Shown: positions 17,513 through 26,619 of the stretch, piece after piece
Layout of the letters: each line of letters starts with the position of its first letter
Numbering within the stretch: position 1 is the stretch's first letter
Assembly (NCBI RefSeq): GCF_020405225.1
Contig: NZ_CP084472.1
Coordinates: forward strand, 1,364,001-1,428,000
Length of the DNA stretch: 64,000 nt
DNA from: Natrinema sp. DC36
GTDB lineage: Archaea > Halobacteriota > Halobacteria > Halobacteriales > Natrialbaceae
Direction: 5' to 3'
Notes under the pieces: generated by a model
Databases searched by the model: none
What the model was told of the DNA's origin: nothing
What the model saw: only the letters and a program-made list of their open reading frames with translations
Made by a program: the position numbers and the translations under genes

Positions 17513-17597
17513 CGAATTCCGGTCGTCTTCCTTCTCTCGTTTTCCCTCTATACCCGCTTCCGGTTCCTTTTCGTCGCTTCGTTCCCTCGTATCGGTC

Positions 17598-18596
17598 ATG
17601 ACAGAGACCCTGTTTCTGACCAGCGATGCCGTCGCAGACCTCGCGACTCCGACCGAATACGTCGACGCCGTTCGCGACGGCTATCGACAGCGCGGAAACG
17701 GCGCAGCGGCACAGCCGCGATCGAAGTTCTTCCGCGGCGACCCGGACGGGATGTTCACGAGTTACGCCGCCATCCTTCCGGAGACGGGAGCGATGGGCGG
17801 GTACATGTACAGTGCCGGGTTCGGTGCCACCGACGCCTGGTTCATGACACCGCTGTTTGACGCCGACAGCGGTGCGCCCCTCGCCCTGCTCGACGGTGCC
17901 AGCATGAACCCGTTCAAAACCGGTGCGGCCGGTGCCGTCGGTGTCGACGAACTCGCCCGCGCAGACGCCGAGACGCTCGCGGTCATCGGCAGCGGTGCCC
18001 AGGCACGCGGACAGCTCCGCGCGACCGCCACGGTTCGCGACTTCGACGAGGTCCGCGTCTATTCGCCGACGCCCGACAACCGCGAGGCCTTCGCGGCCGA
18101 CTTCGATGACGACCTCGAGGCCTCGGTCGATGCGGTCGACTCGAGCGAGGCCGCCGTCACCGGCGCGGACGTAGTCATCACCGCGACGCGGGCCAGCGAG
18201 CCAGTCTTCGACGGCGACGACCTCGAGTCCGGCACGCACGTCACCGCGATGGGGCAGTACTCGCCGGACAAGCGCGAACTGGACACGACGACGATCGAGC
18301 GCGCGACCTACGTCCCGGACCTCCGCGAGCGGGCGACGTTCGACGCCGGATCGTTCATACAGGCGCTCGAGGAGGGAGCCGTCACGGAGGATCACATTCA
18401 CGCGGAACTGGGCGAGATCGTCGCCGGGAACGCGCCCGGTCGAACGAGCGACGACGAGATCACGGTCTTCGATAGCGGTGGAACGGGTATCGAGACGGTC
18501 GCGGCGGCGTACCTGCTCTACGAGCGAGCACGGGAGGAAGGACTCGGCACCGAAATCGAGTTTTCGCCGGCGAGCGAGGCCTTGACTGGGAACTGA
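17598..18596 (+). CDS. Ornithine cyclodeaminase / mu-crystallin family dehydrogenase
   Basis: 332 aa. The family core is clear: PRSKFFRGDPDGMF (substrate Arg/Lys region), GYMYSAGF, FKTGAAGAVGVDELA, the Rossmann loop VIGSGAQARGQLRA (GxGxxA, residues about 131-136), then VVITATRASEPVF and ITVFDSGGTGIETVAAA. Members catalyse NAD(H)-dependent ornithine cyclodeamination, alanine dehydrogenation or imine reduction. The archaeal group includes an alanine dehydrogenase, so the substrate is uncertain. Single gene. Confidence 0.85.
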   Translation: MTETLFLTSDAVADLATPTEYVDAVRDGYRQRGNGAAAQPRSKFFRGDPDGMFTSYAAILPETGAMGGYMYSAGFGATDAWFMTPLFDADSGAPLALLDGASMNPFKTGAAGAVGVDELARADAETLAVIGSGAQARGQLRATATVRDFDEVRVYSPTPDNREAFAADFDDDLEASVDAVDSSEAAVTGADVVITATRASEPVFDGDDLESGTHVTAMGQYSPDKRELDTTTIERATYVPDLRERATFDAGSFIQALEEGAVTEDHIHAELGEIVAGNAPGRTSDDEITVFDSGGTGIETVAAAYLLYERAREEGLGTEIEFSPASEALTGN

Positions 18597-18722
18597 GCGC
18601 TCGAGAGTCGATCGGGACGGTCGGTGTGCCTGGCGCAGAGGGAAGACGGTTCGACCGGTTACTCAAATCCGTATTTCAGCTTGTGTGACATTTACTGCGC
18701 CTCGCCGAATTAGGAGTAGATG

Positions 18723-19379
18723 ATGCGACGACGATCATACATGACAGGTTTCGGCGGTGCCATCGCAGTCGGTCTCGCCCACGTCGTACCGTTCGGTCGC
18801 GGCGACCCGAACGATGGAACGGACCAGCGAAACGAATCCGACGACTCGGAACCGGCTTCGGGAATCACGCAGCCGACGCCGTCCCCGGCGTGTCTGCAAA
18901 ACCCGTCGTTCGAGGAATACCTCGACGGGTGGAGCGTCGGCACGGATCTCCCGACGGTTCCCGGGGAATCGACCGATCCGGTCGACCATTCCGTCGCGAT
19001 CACCTCCGAACGCGCGGCGGACGGCGACCGCTCGATGGCGCTGTTCATCGACGGCGTCGCCGATGACGGAACGATCTGGGTCGAACAGCCGGTGAACATC
19101 ACGCCCGTCGACGCGGTGACCGTCGACGTCTACAGTCGACAGAAGTCGTTCAACCGCATGTCGCAGGTGGCATTTTTCGCCGGGAAGAAGCCACGCGACG
19201 GGCTCTCGGAGGGAGACTTCAACCGCGAGAAGGACATCGAAGACCACGCGGGATGGAAGACGTACTCGTATTCGGTGAGCGATCTCGAGGGGGTCGTGAC
19301 GCTCGCCGTCGGCATGAACGTCGTCTGGGAGACCGGTATTCGACGGTTCTTCGACGACGTTCGACTCGTCGCGGAGTAG
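18723..19379 (+). CDS. Exported protein with possible carbohydrate-binding (jelly-roll) fold
   Basis: About 218 aa from the second ATG (18723; ATG 18720 is directly before it). The N-terminus MRRRSYMTGFGGAIAVGLAH resembles a Tat-type or membrane-anchored signal with an Arg cluster and short hydrophobic core. After a disordered acidic linker, LQNPSFEEYLDGWSVG starts a beta-rich domain typical of family 4/9 carbohydrate-binding-like modules (NPSFE...GW), ending FFDDVRLVAE, a common closing strand of such modules. Probably extracellular. Ligand unknown. Confidence 0.6.
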   Translation: MRRRSYMTGFGGAIAVGLAHVVPFGRGDPNDGTDQRNESDDSEPASGITQPTPSPACLQNPSFEEYLDGWSVGTDLPTVPGESTDPVDHSVAITSERAADGDRSMALFIDGVADDGTIWVEQPVNITPVDAVTVDVYSRQKSFNRMSQVAFFAGKKPRDGLSEGDFNREKDIEDHAGWKTYSYSVSDLEGVVTLAVGMNVVWETGIRRFFDDVRLVAE

Positions 19380-19520
19380 GCTCCGCACTGAAACGGACGG
19401 CGAATTTTTCACGGGGCGTCGACTGCCAGCTGCAAGGTGAGCTGCAACTCCCACCACGGAACGTCGACGACCCGCATATCGCGGGTGTATCCCCCTCAAA
19501 CCGACTGTAGATCGAGGTCG

Positions 19521-20993
19521 CTACTCGCCCGCGGGCCGGATCTTGAACCCGTACCGGGTGACGCCTTCCTGCGTGTAGATCCGGCGGATCGTCGTCTCGA
19601 TTCGGTCGCCGACCGAGAAGTCGGCTGGATCGGCGTCGGTCCCCATCGCCGGGGCGCTGACGGTCTCGTCGCCGCTGTCGACGGCTTCACCGTCTTTTCG
19701 TTGCGTCTCCGACGCAACGCTCGTTTCGAGCGCGACGATCGCGGCCGCGTAGTCGCCCGAGCGGGCCTGCTGTTCGGCGAACTCCGGCGGCGCGCCGCCC
19801 TGCGAGATGGTCGTCACGGCTTCGATCGTTCCCTCGCCGGCGAGTTCGACCGGCTCGTACTCGGCGAGCGCGCCGCAGTCGTTACAGGCCCCTTCCGGCG
19901 GGAAGGAAAGGGCACCGCACTCCGAACAGCGACCGGCCTCGAGCCGATAGCGCTGGGGAATCGAGCGCCGCCAGGAGGGGACGCTGACGTACGCGCCGCC
20001 GCCCGACGGCGGCCCCGTGGTCACGATGCCGCGCTGGCGGAGGTACTCGGCGTACGTGAGCGGATCGTCGCCCTCGAGCGCGGTCACGGCCGGCACGTCA
20101 CCCGCGGCCTCGACGGTGAACGCGTCCGCGCCCGCGCCGCTACCGTGGGAGACCGACAGGACCGATTCGTAGCCGTCCTCGAGTGCCCGCGCGAGCGACA
20201 TCGGGACGCTCGCGGCACCGAGGTCGCCCAGTTCGTGGACCGTCGCGGCGGCCTGAATCTCGTCCGTGCTGACGCCGGCCGCGCCCGCTGCGCGGTAGGG
20301 AAGCTTTCCGTCGGGGGCCTGAATCGCGGCCGCTTCGGGGTCCGGCTCGACCTCGAGGGCGCCGACGGCACCGCCGATCGTCTCGGTGAACGCCTGCCGG
20401 TCGTACTGGGTGATACCCAGTCCCTGCGTCTCGTCTTCGCCGCTGTTGCGGAATCGGGTGCCCGGATACGGCGCGGAGTACTCGGCGCGGTCGGTGATCT
20501 CGGCCGGCCCGTCGCGCTCGAGGACGAACGCAGCACTGCCGGCTCCGGCGGCGTGATCCATCCCGTCGTCGGGGTCGCCCTTCGGCGCGTCGGCTGCGAC
20601 GACGAGTGCGGTCGTCGAGTCGGCCTCGAGCGCGTCCATGCCGGCCCAGAGCGCGCGGGTGCCGGAACGGGTGCTGCCGGTGAAGAGCTGCCCGGTCGCC
20701 GACTCGGGGAGGGCCACCATCGCCCCGAGCCGGACGGTCAGGTCCTCCTCTGCCGCCGGCGGTCGCGAGGACGCGACGCCCAGCCAGTCGATGTCGGCGG
20801 GGTCGGTCGCCGCCGCCTCGAGCGCTCGCGTCGCGGCCTCGTAGGCCATCGTCAAGGCGTCCTCGTCGGCCGAGGGGACGGCCTTCTCGGTGACGCCGGC
20901 GGCGTGGAACTGGCCCCACGCCTCCTCGAAGGCCTCGCTGCTGATGCGGAACCGCGGCGCGTACGCGCCGACACCGGTGATTGCGGCCGCCAT
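19521..20993 (-). CDS. HMG-CoA-synthase-like domain fused to DUF35 zinc ribbon/OB fold, catalytic Cys absent
   Basis: About 490 aa. The first 340 residues follow archaeal HMG-CoA synthase (ITGVGAYAPRFRISSEA, the VPSADEDALTMA region, DHAAGAGSAAFVLE, SHGSGAGADAF). The active-site strand that normally carries the acylated Cys reads GSTRSGTRAL, and there is no Cys at all before the zinc ribbon. The C-terminal part is a DUF35 module: CSECGALSFPPEGACNDCG, then an OB-fold. The upstream thiolase stop overlaps this start (TGATG), so the two are translationally coupled and probably form a thiolase/DUF35-type complex. A GTG at 20996 is the alternative start. Confidence 0.8.
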   Translation of the reverse strand: MAAAITGVGAYAPRFRISSEAFEEAWGQFHAAGVTEKAVPSADEDALTMAYEAATRALEAAATDPADIDWLGVASSRPPAAEEDLTVRLGAMVALPESATGQLFTGSTRSGTRALWAGMDALEADSTTALVVAADAPKGDPDDGMDHAAGAGSAAFVLERDGPAEITDRAEYSAPYPGTRFRNSGEDETQGLGITQYDRQAFTETIGGAVGALEVEPDPEAAAIQAPDGKLPYRAAGAAGVSTDEIQAAATVHELGDLGAASVPMSLARALEDGYESVLSVSHGSGAGADAFTVEAAGDVPAVTALEGDDPLTYAEYLRQRGIVTTGPPSGGGAYVSVPSWRRSIPQRYRLEAGRCSECGALSFPPEGACNDCGALAEYEPVELAGEGTIEAVTTISQGGAPPEFAEQQARSGDYAAAIVALETSVASETQRKDGEAVDSGDETVSAPAMGTDADPADFSVGDRIETTIRRIYTQEGVTRYGFKIRPAGE

Positions 20994-22171
20994 CACGCGC
21001 TCACCTCCCGTTCCTTCTCGAAGATGTGAATCACGGACGCACCGCCGCTGCCGCCGACGTTGTGAGTCAGCCCGCGTGCGGGGTTTTCGACCTGTCGCTC
21101 GCCGGCCGTGCCGGAGAGCTGTTTGTAGGCCTCGACGACCTGGCCGGCACCGGTCGCGCCGATGGGATGGCCCTTCGACTTGAGGCCGCCCGAGGTGTTG
21201 ACCGGCAACTCGCCGCCGAGTTCGGTCGCGCCGGACTCGATGAGCTGTCCGGCCTCGCCTTTCTCACAGAATCCGAGATCCTCGTAGGCCAGCAGTTCGG
21301 CGATCGCAAAGCAGTCGTGGACCTCCGCGAAGTCGAGCTCGTCGGGCTCGACGTCGGCCATCTCGTAGGCCGATTCGGCCGCCCGCTGGCTCGCCGGCAC
21401 GCCGGTGTACGTATCTCGCTGAAAGAGGCCGACGGTGTCGCTGCCGGCGCCGACGCCGGCGACCCGGATCGGGTCGTCCGTGTAGTCGTCGACGACGTCC
21501 TCGCTGACAATCAGCGCACAGGCCGCGCCGTCCGAAGTCGGACAGCAGTGATAGAGGTTGAGCGGGTCCGCAACGACCGGCGCGGACTGGGCGTCCTCGA
21601 GCGAGCACTCGAATCCCAACTGGGCGTGGGGATTCTTCGCGCCGTTCGAGTGGTTCTTGACGGCGACCCGGGAGAGGTGTTCGCGCGTGGTCCCGTACCG
21701 TTCCATGTGGACGCTGGCCATCTGGGCGTAGACGCCGGAGAACGTGGTGCCGGAGAGGCGTTCCCACTCGGTCTCACCCGAGACGCCGAGCCAGTACTTC
21801 GTCGCGTCCGAGCTCATATCCGACATGATCTCGAAGCCGCCCGCGAGGACGACGTCCGCCATTCCCGATTTGACGGCCTGGACGGCCTGTCGGACCGCAA
21901 AGCCGCTGGCCGCGCAGGCGTTCTCGACCCGGGTACAGGGGACGCCGTCGAGGCCGACGTGTTCGGTTACCGCGGGTCCGGAGAGGCCGAGCTGGCGGCC
22001 GCCGACGCCGAGGTTACCGACGAACGCCTCGTCGACGTCGTCGGCCTCGAGTCCCTTCGGTACGCTGTCCGTCGCCGCATCGAACGCCGTCCGGAACAGT
22101 GATCGGTAGCTTTCCGATGGGAAAGCCCCGTAATCCGACTGCCCCGCACCGACGAGGTACGCGTCTCGCAT
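20993..22171 (-). CDS. Thiolase family protein (acetyl-CoA acyltransferase, SCP-x type)
   Basis: 392 aa from ATG 22171 (MRDAYLVGAGQSDYGAF); the frame extends to 22327 but the family starts here. The nucleophile is Cys86 in VENACAASG; the second-site residues appear as EVHDCFAIAE and GGLKSKGHPIGATG (catalytic His). It condenses or cleaves acyl-CoA thioesters in the cytoplasm. It lies directly upstream of, and coupled to, the HMGCS-like/DUF35 gene, which in archaea suggests a channelling complex for acetoacetyl-CoA or beta-oxidation intermediates. Confidence 0.88.
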   Translation of the reverse strand: MRDAYLVGAGQSDYGAFPSESYRSLFRTAFDAATDSVPKGLEADDVDEAFVGNLGVGGRQLGLSGPAVTEHVGLDGVPCTRVENACAASGFAVRQAVQAVKSGMADVVLAGGFEIMSDMSSDATKYWLGVSGETEWERLSGTTFSGVYAQMASVHMERYGTTREHLSRVAVKNHSNGAKNPHAQLGFECSLEDAQSAPVVADPLNLYHCCPTSDGAACALIVSEDVVDDYTDDPIRVAGVGAGSDTVGLFQRDTYTGVPASQRAAESAYEMADVEPDELDFAEVHDCFAIAELLAYEDLGFCEKGEAGQLIESGATELGGELPVNTSGGLKSKGHPIGATGAGQVVEAYKQLSGTAGERQVENPARGLTHNVGGSGGASVIHIFEKEREVSA

Positions 22172-22320
22172 ACTCGTTCTTCGGGCGCCCGGTGTGAAAT
22201 AACTGTACGCTTTGTGACGATCGATGATCACGAATACGCATTCGCACCTCGAGCCGGCGGCCAGTCGTACTCCGTGAGACTCGACGCGGGATTCAAGCGT
22301 CTCGTCACCGTATCTCCGGT

Positions 22321-23319
22321 ATGTCACGCGCGGCCGAGCTCGTGTCCGTCCTCGAGGCGACGGACTCGCTGGCGATCGTCTGTCACGACAATCCGGATCC
22401 GGACTGTCTCGCCAGCGCGCTCGCGCTCGAAGCGATCGCGCGAGATCACGACGTCGAGGAGGTGACGATCACCTACGGCGGCGAGATCTCCCACCAGCAA
22501 AACCGCGCGTTCGTCAACCTCCTCGAGATCAGTCTCCAGACGCTTTCGAGGACCGCGATCGAGGAGTACGACAGCGTGAGCTTCGTCGACCACACCAGAC
22601 CGGGGGCGAACACCGAAGTGCCGGCGGATGTCACTCCCGACGTCGTCGTCGATCACCATCCGGGCGAGTCGGCCGGCGCAGCGTTCGAGGACGTTCGTGA
22701 CGAATACGGTGCGACCGCGACCATCTTCATCGAGTATCTGCAGGAACTCGAGGTCGACCTGACGACGCGGCTCGCCTCCGCGCTCCTCTTCGCGCTCCAC
22801 CGCGAGCGGCTGGATTTCGTCCGCGAACCCACTCGACGCGAGTACGAGGCCGCGCTCGCCGTCTATCCCGACGCCGACCTCGAGATCCTCGACCAGCTGT
22901 ACGGCAGCGCGTTCTCTCCGGGGACGCTCGACGCGATCGGTCGGGCGATCGCCAGCCGAGAGCGTCGGGGCTCGTCCCTCGTCGCGAGCGTCGGCAAGAC
23001 CGGCGAGACCGACGCGCTTCCGCAGGCGGCGGACTACCTGCTCAACCTCGAAGGAGTGGACACCGTGTTGGTCTACGGCGTCGTCGGCGACGCGATTCGG
23101 TTGAGCGGCCGCTCGATCGATCCGCGAGTTAACATGGGCGAGACGCTGGAGGAGGGGTTCGACGAACTCGGTGCGGTCGGCGGCCACCACGACATGGCCG
23201 GCGGCCGGATCGAACTCGGGCTCTTCGCTGACGAGGACGATGACGACAGAGCACTCCTCGAGTTCGTCGGCGGGCGGCTCACCCGTCGGTTCTTCGACGC
23301 GTTGAACCTCGACGATTGA
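22321..23319 (+). CDS. DHH/DHHA1 family phosphoesterase
   Basis: 332 aa. DHH motifs are visible: VCHDNPDPDCLASALAL (metal-binding Asp/His), VSFVDHTRPG, VVDHHPGES (the DHH triad), and the C-terminal DHHA1 signature GGHHDMAGGRI. Such proteins hydrolyse phosphodiester bonds in short oligonucleotides, cyclic dinucleotides or single-stranded DNA (RecJ/NrnA superfamily). The length suits a nanoRNase or c-di-AMP phosphodiesterase-like enzyme rather than full RecJ. It has no N-terminal sensor domain. Confidence 0.85.
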   Translation: MSRAAELVSVLEATDSLAIVCHDNPDPDCLASALALEAIARDHDVEEVTITYGGEISHQQNRAFVNLLEISLQTLSRTAIEEYDSVSFVDHTRPGANTEVPADVTPDVVVDHHPGESAGAAFEDVRDEYGATATIFIEYLQELEVDLTTRLASALLFALHRERLDFVREPTRREYEAALAVYPDADLEILDQLYGSAFSPGTLDAIGRAIASRERRGSSLVASVGKTGETDALPQAADYLLNLEGVDTVLVYGVVGDAIRLSGRSIDPRVNMGETLEEGFDELGAVGGHHDMAGGRIELGLFADEDDDDRALLEFVGGRLTRRFFDALNLDD

Positions 23320-23406
23320 TGCCGAAACCGACGAACGGCCCGGCTCGTCGACTTGGCGTCCGATCGACGCACGAATGGTCAGTGGGCTGCTGTACAGCAG
23401 TCCGTT

Positions 23407-23871
23407 TCAGTCGATGTCGATCGAGTGCGCCTCCTCGTCCGCCTCGCGCTTTGGCAGCCGCACCGTCAGGATGCCGTTGTTGACGCTGGCCTGAACGGCG
23501 TCGGCGTCGACCGGTTCGGGAATCCGAATCTGCCGACTGAACGATTCGGTCTTCCGTTCTCGACGGATGTAATTCTCTTCGTCGCCGCCCATCTCCTGAC
23601 TGTGTTCTCGCTGCCCGGAGACGGCCAGCGACTCGCCGGAGAGGCGCAACTCGAGGTCGTCGCTCTCGTAGCCGGGGACGTCGACGGTGACGACGAACTC
23701 GTCGCCCTCGTCGGCGAGGTCCAGACTCGTCGTCGAGCCGCCCGTCGAGAGGTCGAGCTTGCTCCGGTTGTCGACCTGCGTTTCCCACGAGCGCGCCGCC
23801 GTCTCGATCTGGCGGTTCAGTCGGCGGAGCAGGTCGTCGATACCGTCGAACGGACGCGGTCGATCTGCCAT
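23407..23871 (-). CDS. Small heat-shock protein Hsp20
   Basis: 154 aa from ATG 23871 (MADRPRPFDG); the frame upstream to 23916 is in the intergenic spacer with the divergent gene. The alpha-crystallin domain spans about residues 60-145: FVVTVDVPGYESDDLELRL, IRRERKTESFSRQIRIPEPV, and NGILTVRLPK (the conserved G-x-L). Hsp20 proteins hold unfolding proteins in the cytoplasm. The C-terminal I-x-I motif appears as HSIDID. It is convergent with the DHH gene. Confidence 0.9.
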   Translation of the reverse strand: MADRPRPFDGIDDLLRRLNRQIETAARSWETQVDNRSKLDLSTGGSTTSLDLADEGDEFVVTVDVPGYESDDLELRLSGESLAVSGQREHSQEMGGDEENYIRRERKTESFSRQIRIPEPVDADAVQASVNNGILTVRLPKREADEEAHSIDID

Positions 23872-24020
23872 GGTGTCACCTATCGAACGTAGACGATCGA
23901 CGGCGAAAAAGGCCACCCTCGGTCGGAGTGATTGTCTCCTCGACGAACGTGTTTGCAGGGATTGCGGCAGAACCGAGGGGTGGGCTGGCCGTTTTTACGC
24001 TGCCCGTCCTAGGGACGGAT

Positions 24021-24698
24021 ATGACGGACGCACTATTCGTCGTCAGCGAAGAAGGGTACTGGGGAGAGGAATGCGTCGAGCCCCTCGAGACGCTCACCGA
24101 GGCGGGCGTCGAGATCACGGTGGCAACGCCGTCGGGCGATCCGCCGGTCGTCGACGAGCGATCGCTCGATCCGGAACAGGTCGGCGAGGAGACCGCCGAG
24201 CACGTCCGCGAGGTCGCCGAGACCGACGAGCGGCTGAACGATCCGATCCCGGTCGCACAGGCCGACGCCGAGGGGTACGACGCCGTCGTCTTCCCCGGCG
24301 GCCACGGCACCGAGTGGGACATCAATCAGGACAAACACGCCCGCGAGCTCCTCCGTGACATCGTCGAGGGCGACGGCAAGGCGCTGGTCGTCTGCCACGC
24401 CGTCGGCATGCTCGGCTTCGCTCGCGACAGCCACGGTGCGTTCATCGTCAACGGTCGCGACGTGACCGGCTTTCCCAACGAGTGGGAGGAGGGCATCGTC
24501 GACGAGGCCGATCGCATGCCCGACGGCCGTAAGCTACCCTACTGGGTCGAGGACGAAGTAAAAGAAGCGGGCGGCAACTGGGACGCCGAACTCGATTCCG
24601 AGACGAGCGTCACCGTCGACGGCGACCTCGTCACCGCCCGCGGCCCCGGCTCCTCGAGCGCCGCGGCCGAGACCCTGCTCGAGGAACTGAGCGTCTGA
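24021..24698 (+). CDS. DJ-1/PfpI family protein
   Basis: 225 aa from ATG 24021; residues before this Met in the open frame are spacer. It shows the flavodoxin-like DJ-1/PfpI core: a VVFPGGHGTEWD loop and the nucleophile elbow LVVCHAVGML with Cys125, with an acidic residue (Glu16/Glu17 in YWGEE) placed to activate it. The GTEWDIN region resembles the Hsp31/HchA subgroup of deglycases and chaperones. Probably acts in the cytoplasm in stress protection; it stands next to hsp20. Substrate not determined. Confidence 0.82.
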   Translation: MTDALFVVSEEGYWGEECVEPLETLTEAGVEITVATPSGDPPVVDERSLDPEQVGEETAEHVREVAETDERLNDPIPVAQADAEGYDAVVFPGGHGTEWDINQDKHARELLRDIVEGDGKALVVCHAVGMLGFARDSHGAFIVNGRDVTGFPNEWEEGIVDEADRMPDGRKLPYWVEDEVKEAGGNWDAELDSETSVTVDGDLVTARGPGSSSAAAETLLEELSV

Positions 24699-24758
24699 TC
24701 GGATTCGGCGGCCCGCTCGATCCGAGTCCGTTATACGCGCGCCGTCCCAGGGGCACCT

Positions 24759-24935
24759 GTGGTTCCCGCTGAATCGAATACCGCTGTACAGACCGGGCCG
24801 GTACGAAGTCGCAGCTACCGCATCACCGTCGATAACGGCCGGGAGTCGTTTTTCGCGCTCAGTATCGAACGCGTCGACAGCGAGGACGCGTGGCTCATGT
24901 CGGACACCGCCGTCGCGCTCGAAAACGTTCGGTAA
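24759..24935 (+). CDS. Small haloarchaeal protein, 58 aa (DUF7331-like)
   Basis: Short GTG-start gene with no in-frame ATG upstream. The body reads RSRSYRITVDNGRESFFALS, then a DSEDAWLMSDTAVAL stretch, ending in ENVR. The YR-x-T-x-D-x-GRESFFA plus WLMSD pattern matches a small haloarchaeal family I recall as DUF7331. Likely a compact soluble beta-rich protein. Function unknown. It sits alone between the DJ-1 gene and the exported deacylase. Confidence 0.55.
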   Translation: MVPAESNTAVQTGPVRSRSYRITVDNGRESFFALSIERVDSEDAWLMSDTAVALENVR

Positions 24936-25029
24936 GTGACGACCGCCCTGTACTGACCTGAGACCGCAGTGACACTGTTCGCGTCACGAATGAGAAGGGG
25001 CTTTAGCTCGTCCGTGCTTCTCCCATCCA

Positions 25030-25842
25030 ATGAGACGTCGGACGTATCTGGCCGGCGGTGCGAGCGTGCTCGCGTCGATTGCCGTGTCAGGAATCGTGAG
25101 TCAGCCAGCTGGTAACGAGCGCCTGCTCGAGGCGGCTCGCGAGTCTCCCGATACCGGTGAAGTCAATTCGAACACGGAACCGATCCTTTCGGGAACCGAC
25201 CACGAGACGCCGCTGTACGAAATCGACGCGCCGAACGACGGCCCGACCGCGATGATTTTCGGCGGTGTCCACGGCGACGAACGGAGCGGGATCGAGGCCG
25301 CTCGCGAAATCTCCGACTGGCGTCCCGACGCGGGGACGCTCGTCGTCGTTCCCGAGACCAATCGCGTGGCCGTCGAAAACAACGAGCGTCGCGGCGTCGA
25401 CGGCGATCTGAATCGACAGTTTCCGGCCGATCGCGAGCCCCAGAGCGAACTCGCAGCGGGCATCTGGGACGCCGTCGAGGCCCACCAGCCGGACGTCGTG
25501 CTCGACCTCCATCGGTCGCTCGGAATCTACGGCCTTCATCAGGAGTTCGTCGGACAGGCGATCTTCCACTCGCCCGACGCCCACGGCGAGCGGCTCGCCG
25601 ACCGCCTCGACGAGGACGCCGTCCCGTGGTATCTGCCGTTCCACAAATTCACGGCCGGGGAGACCTCCCTCACCGGACCGTTGCTCTTCCAGCACGCCGC
25701 GCGCGAACTCGATGCGACCGCCTACCTCTTCGAGACCACCGAGTTCCTGCTCGATCACTCCACGATGGTCGAAATGTCGCGACTGGCGGCCGCACACGTC
25801 CTCGAGCTACACGGCTTGCTCGAGGTCGGAGGTGGCGCATGA
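25030..25842 (+). CDS. Exported AstE/AspA-like zinc deacylase or carboxypeptidase
   Basis: 270 aa. An N-terminal signal (MRRRTYLAGGASVLASIAVS) with an Arg-rich start suggests export, possibly by Tat. The catalytic domain has the M14-like zinc site GGVHGDERSG (His81, Glu84) and VLDLHRSLG (His161), the substrate-carboxylate motif DLNRQFP, and a C-terminal YLFETTEFL with a likely catalytic Glu. This matches succinylglutamate desuccinylase/aspartoacylase-like proteins, which cleave N-acyl amino acids or small peptides. The stop overlaps the next gene's start by four bases. Confidence 0.8.
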   Translation: MRRRTYLAGGASVLASIAVSGIVSQPAGNERLLEAARESPDTGEVNSNTEPILSGTDHETPLYEIDAPNDGPTAMIFGGVHGDERSGIEAAREISDWRPDAGTLVVVPETNRVAVENNERRGVDGDLNRQFPADREPQSELAAGIWDAVEAHQPDVVLDLHRSLGIYGLHQEFVGQAIFHSPDAHGERLADRLDEDAVPWYLPFHKFTAGETSLTGPLLFQHAARELDATAYLFETTEFLLDHSTMVEMSRLAAAHVLELHGLLEVGGGA

Positions 25843-26189
25843 CTGGCGAAACTCCACGTGCGGGCAGCGACGGTGAGCACAGCGGTCTATTGCCCGTGTC
25901 GCTCCGTCGGATCGCGACGAGTCCGGTGACGCTCGTCACGTTCACGCTCCTGGTCGTTCCGTTCGGACTGGGCGCGCTCGAGACGCGGCTCTTCTCGCCG
26001 CTCGCACTGCCGGGCTACCTGATTTTCACCATCGGAACTGCGATCGGCAACGTCATCGCGCCGCGCCTCGATTTCTGGGTCTACTGGGTGCCGTTCCTCG
26101 GCGGTACCGCCGGCATCGCCGCCGTCGTCGGCTCCGGCTACGAGTGGTGGCGCGATCGGAGGGATGGTGACTCGAGCGAGCGATTGTAA
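25839..26189 (+). CDS. Small multi-pass membrane protein, 116 aa
   Basis: Starts at ATG 25839 inside the deacylase stop (ATGA). It has about three hydrophobic segments (ATSPVTLVTFTLLVVPFGLG; ALPGYLIFTIGTAIGNVI; VPFLGGTAGIAAVVGSGY) and a charged C-terminus (EWWRDRRDGDSSERL). The coupling suggests a membrane partner or anchor for the exported enzyme. Family not recognised. Confidence 0.7.
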   Translation: MTGETPRAGSDGEHSGLLPVSLRRIATSPVTLVTFTLLVVPFGLGALETRLFSPLALPGYLIFTIGTAIGNVIAPRLDFWVYWVPFLGGTAGIAAVVGSGYEWWRDRRDGDSSERL

Positions 26190-26319
26190 CGGACGGGTTT
26201 CGACCGCAATCGATCTGAAACGGAGGGCGTTTCGACCGCGAGAGATGGACGGTCGCGCGTGACGGTTCCTGTTGCAACGAATCAGTCCCTTTTTACACGC
26301 AGACGGGGAATCACCACCT

Positions 26320-26520
26320 ATGAGCTTCGAGGAAGACGACCGCGTGGTCCTCCACGACGAGCACAGCGAGTTCGACGGCGAAACCGGCACCGTCTCCCAG
26401 ACGATGGAATCGATGTTCGGCGACGTTACCTACACTATCAGCTTCGACGACGGCCAGGAGGCCGGCGTCCCCGAAGACGACCTCGAGAAAGCCGACGACG
26501 TCGACGAAGACGAAGAATAA
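26320..26520 (+). CDS. Small acidic SH3-like protein, 66 aa
   Basis: Starts at ATG 26320 (MSFEEDDRVVLHDEHSEFDG). The pattern DRVVLHD...GETGTV...YTISFDDGQEAGVPEDDLE is typical of small SH3/KOW-like beta barrels (DUF1918-type) that bind nucleic acids or proteins. The tail is highly acidic. The alternative start at 26272 would add 16 atypical residues. Confidence 0.75.
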   Translation: MSFEEDDRVVLHDEHSEFDGETGTVSQTMESMFGDVTYTISFDDGQEAGVPEDDLEKADDVDEDEE

Positions 26521-26619
26521 CTACCACTCGCGGGCCGGTTCTCCCCTCGAGTCTACTCGCCGACTGTCACGCCACTGACGACACCGCGCCCGCAGACCAC
26601 ACCACACTTCGAATCGCAG

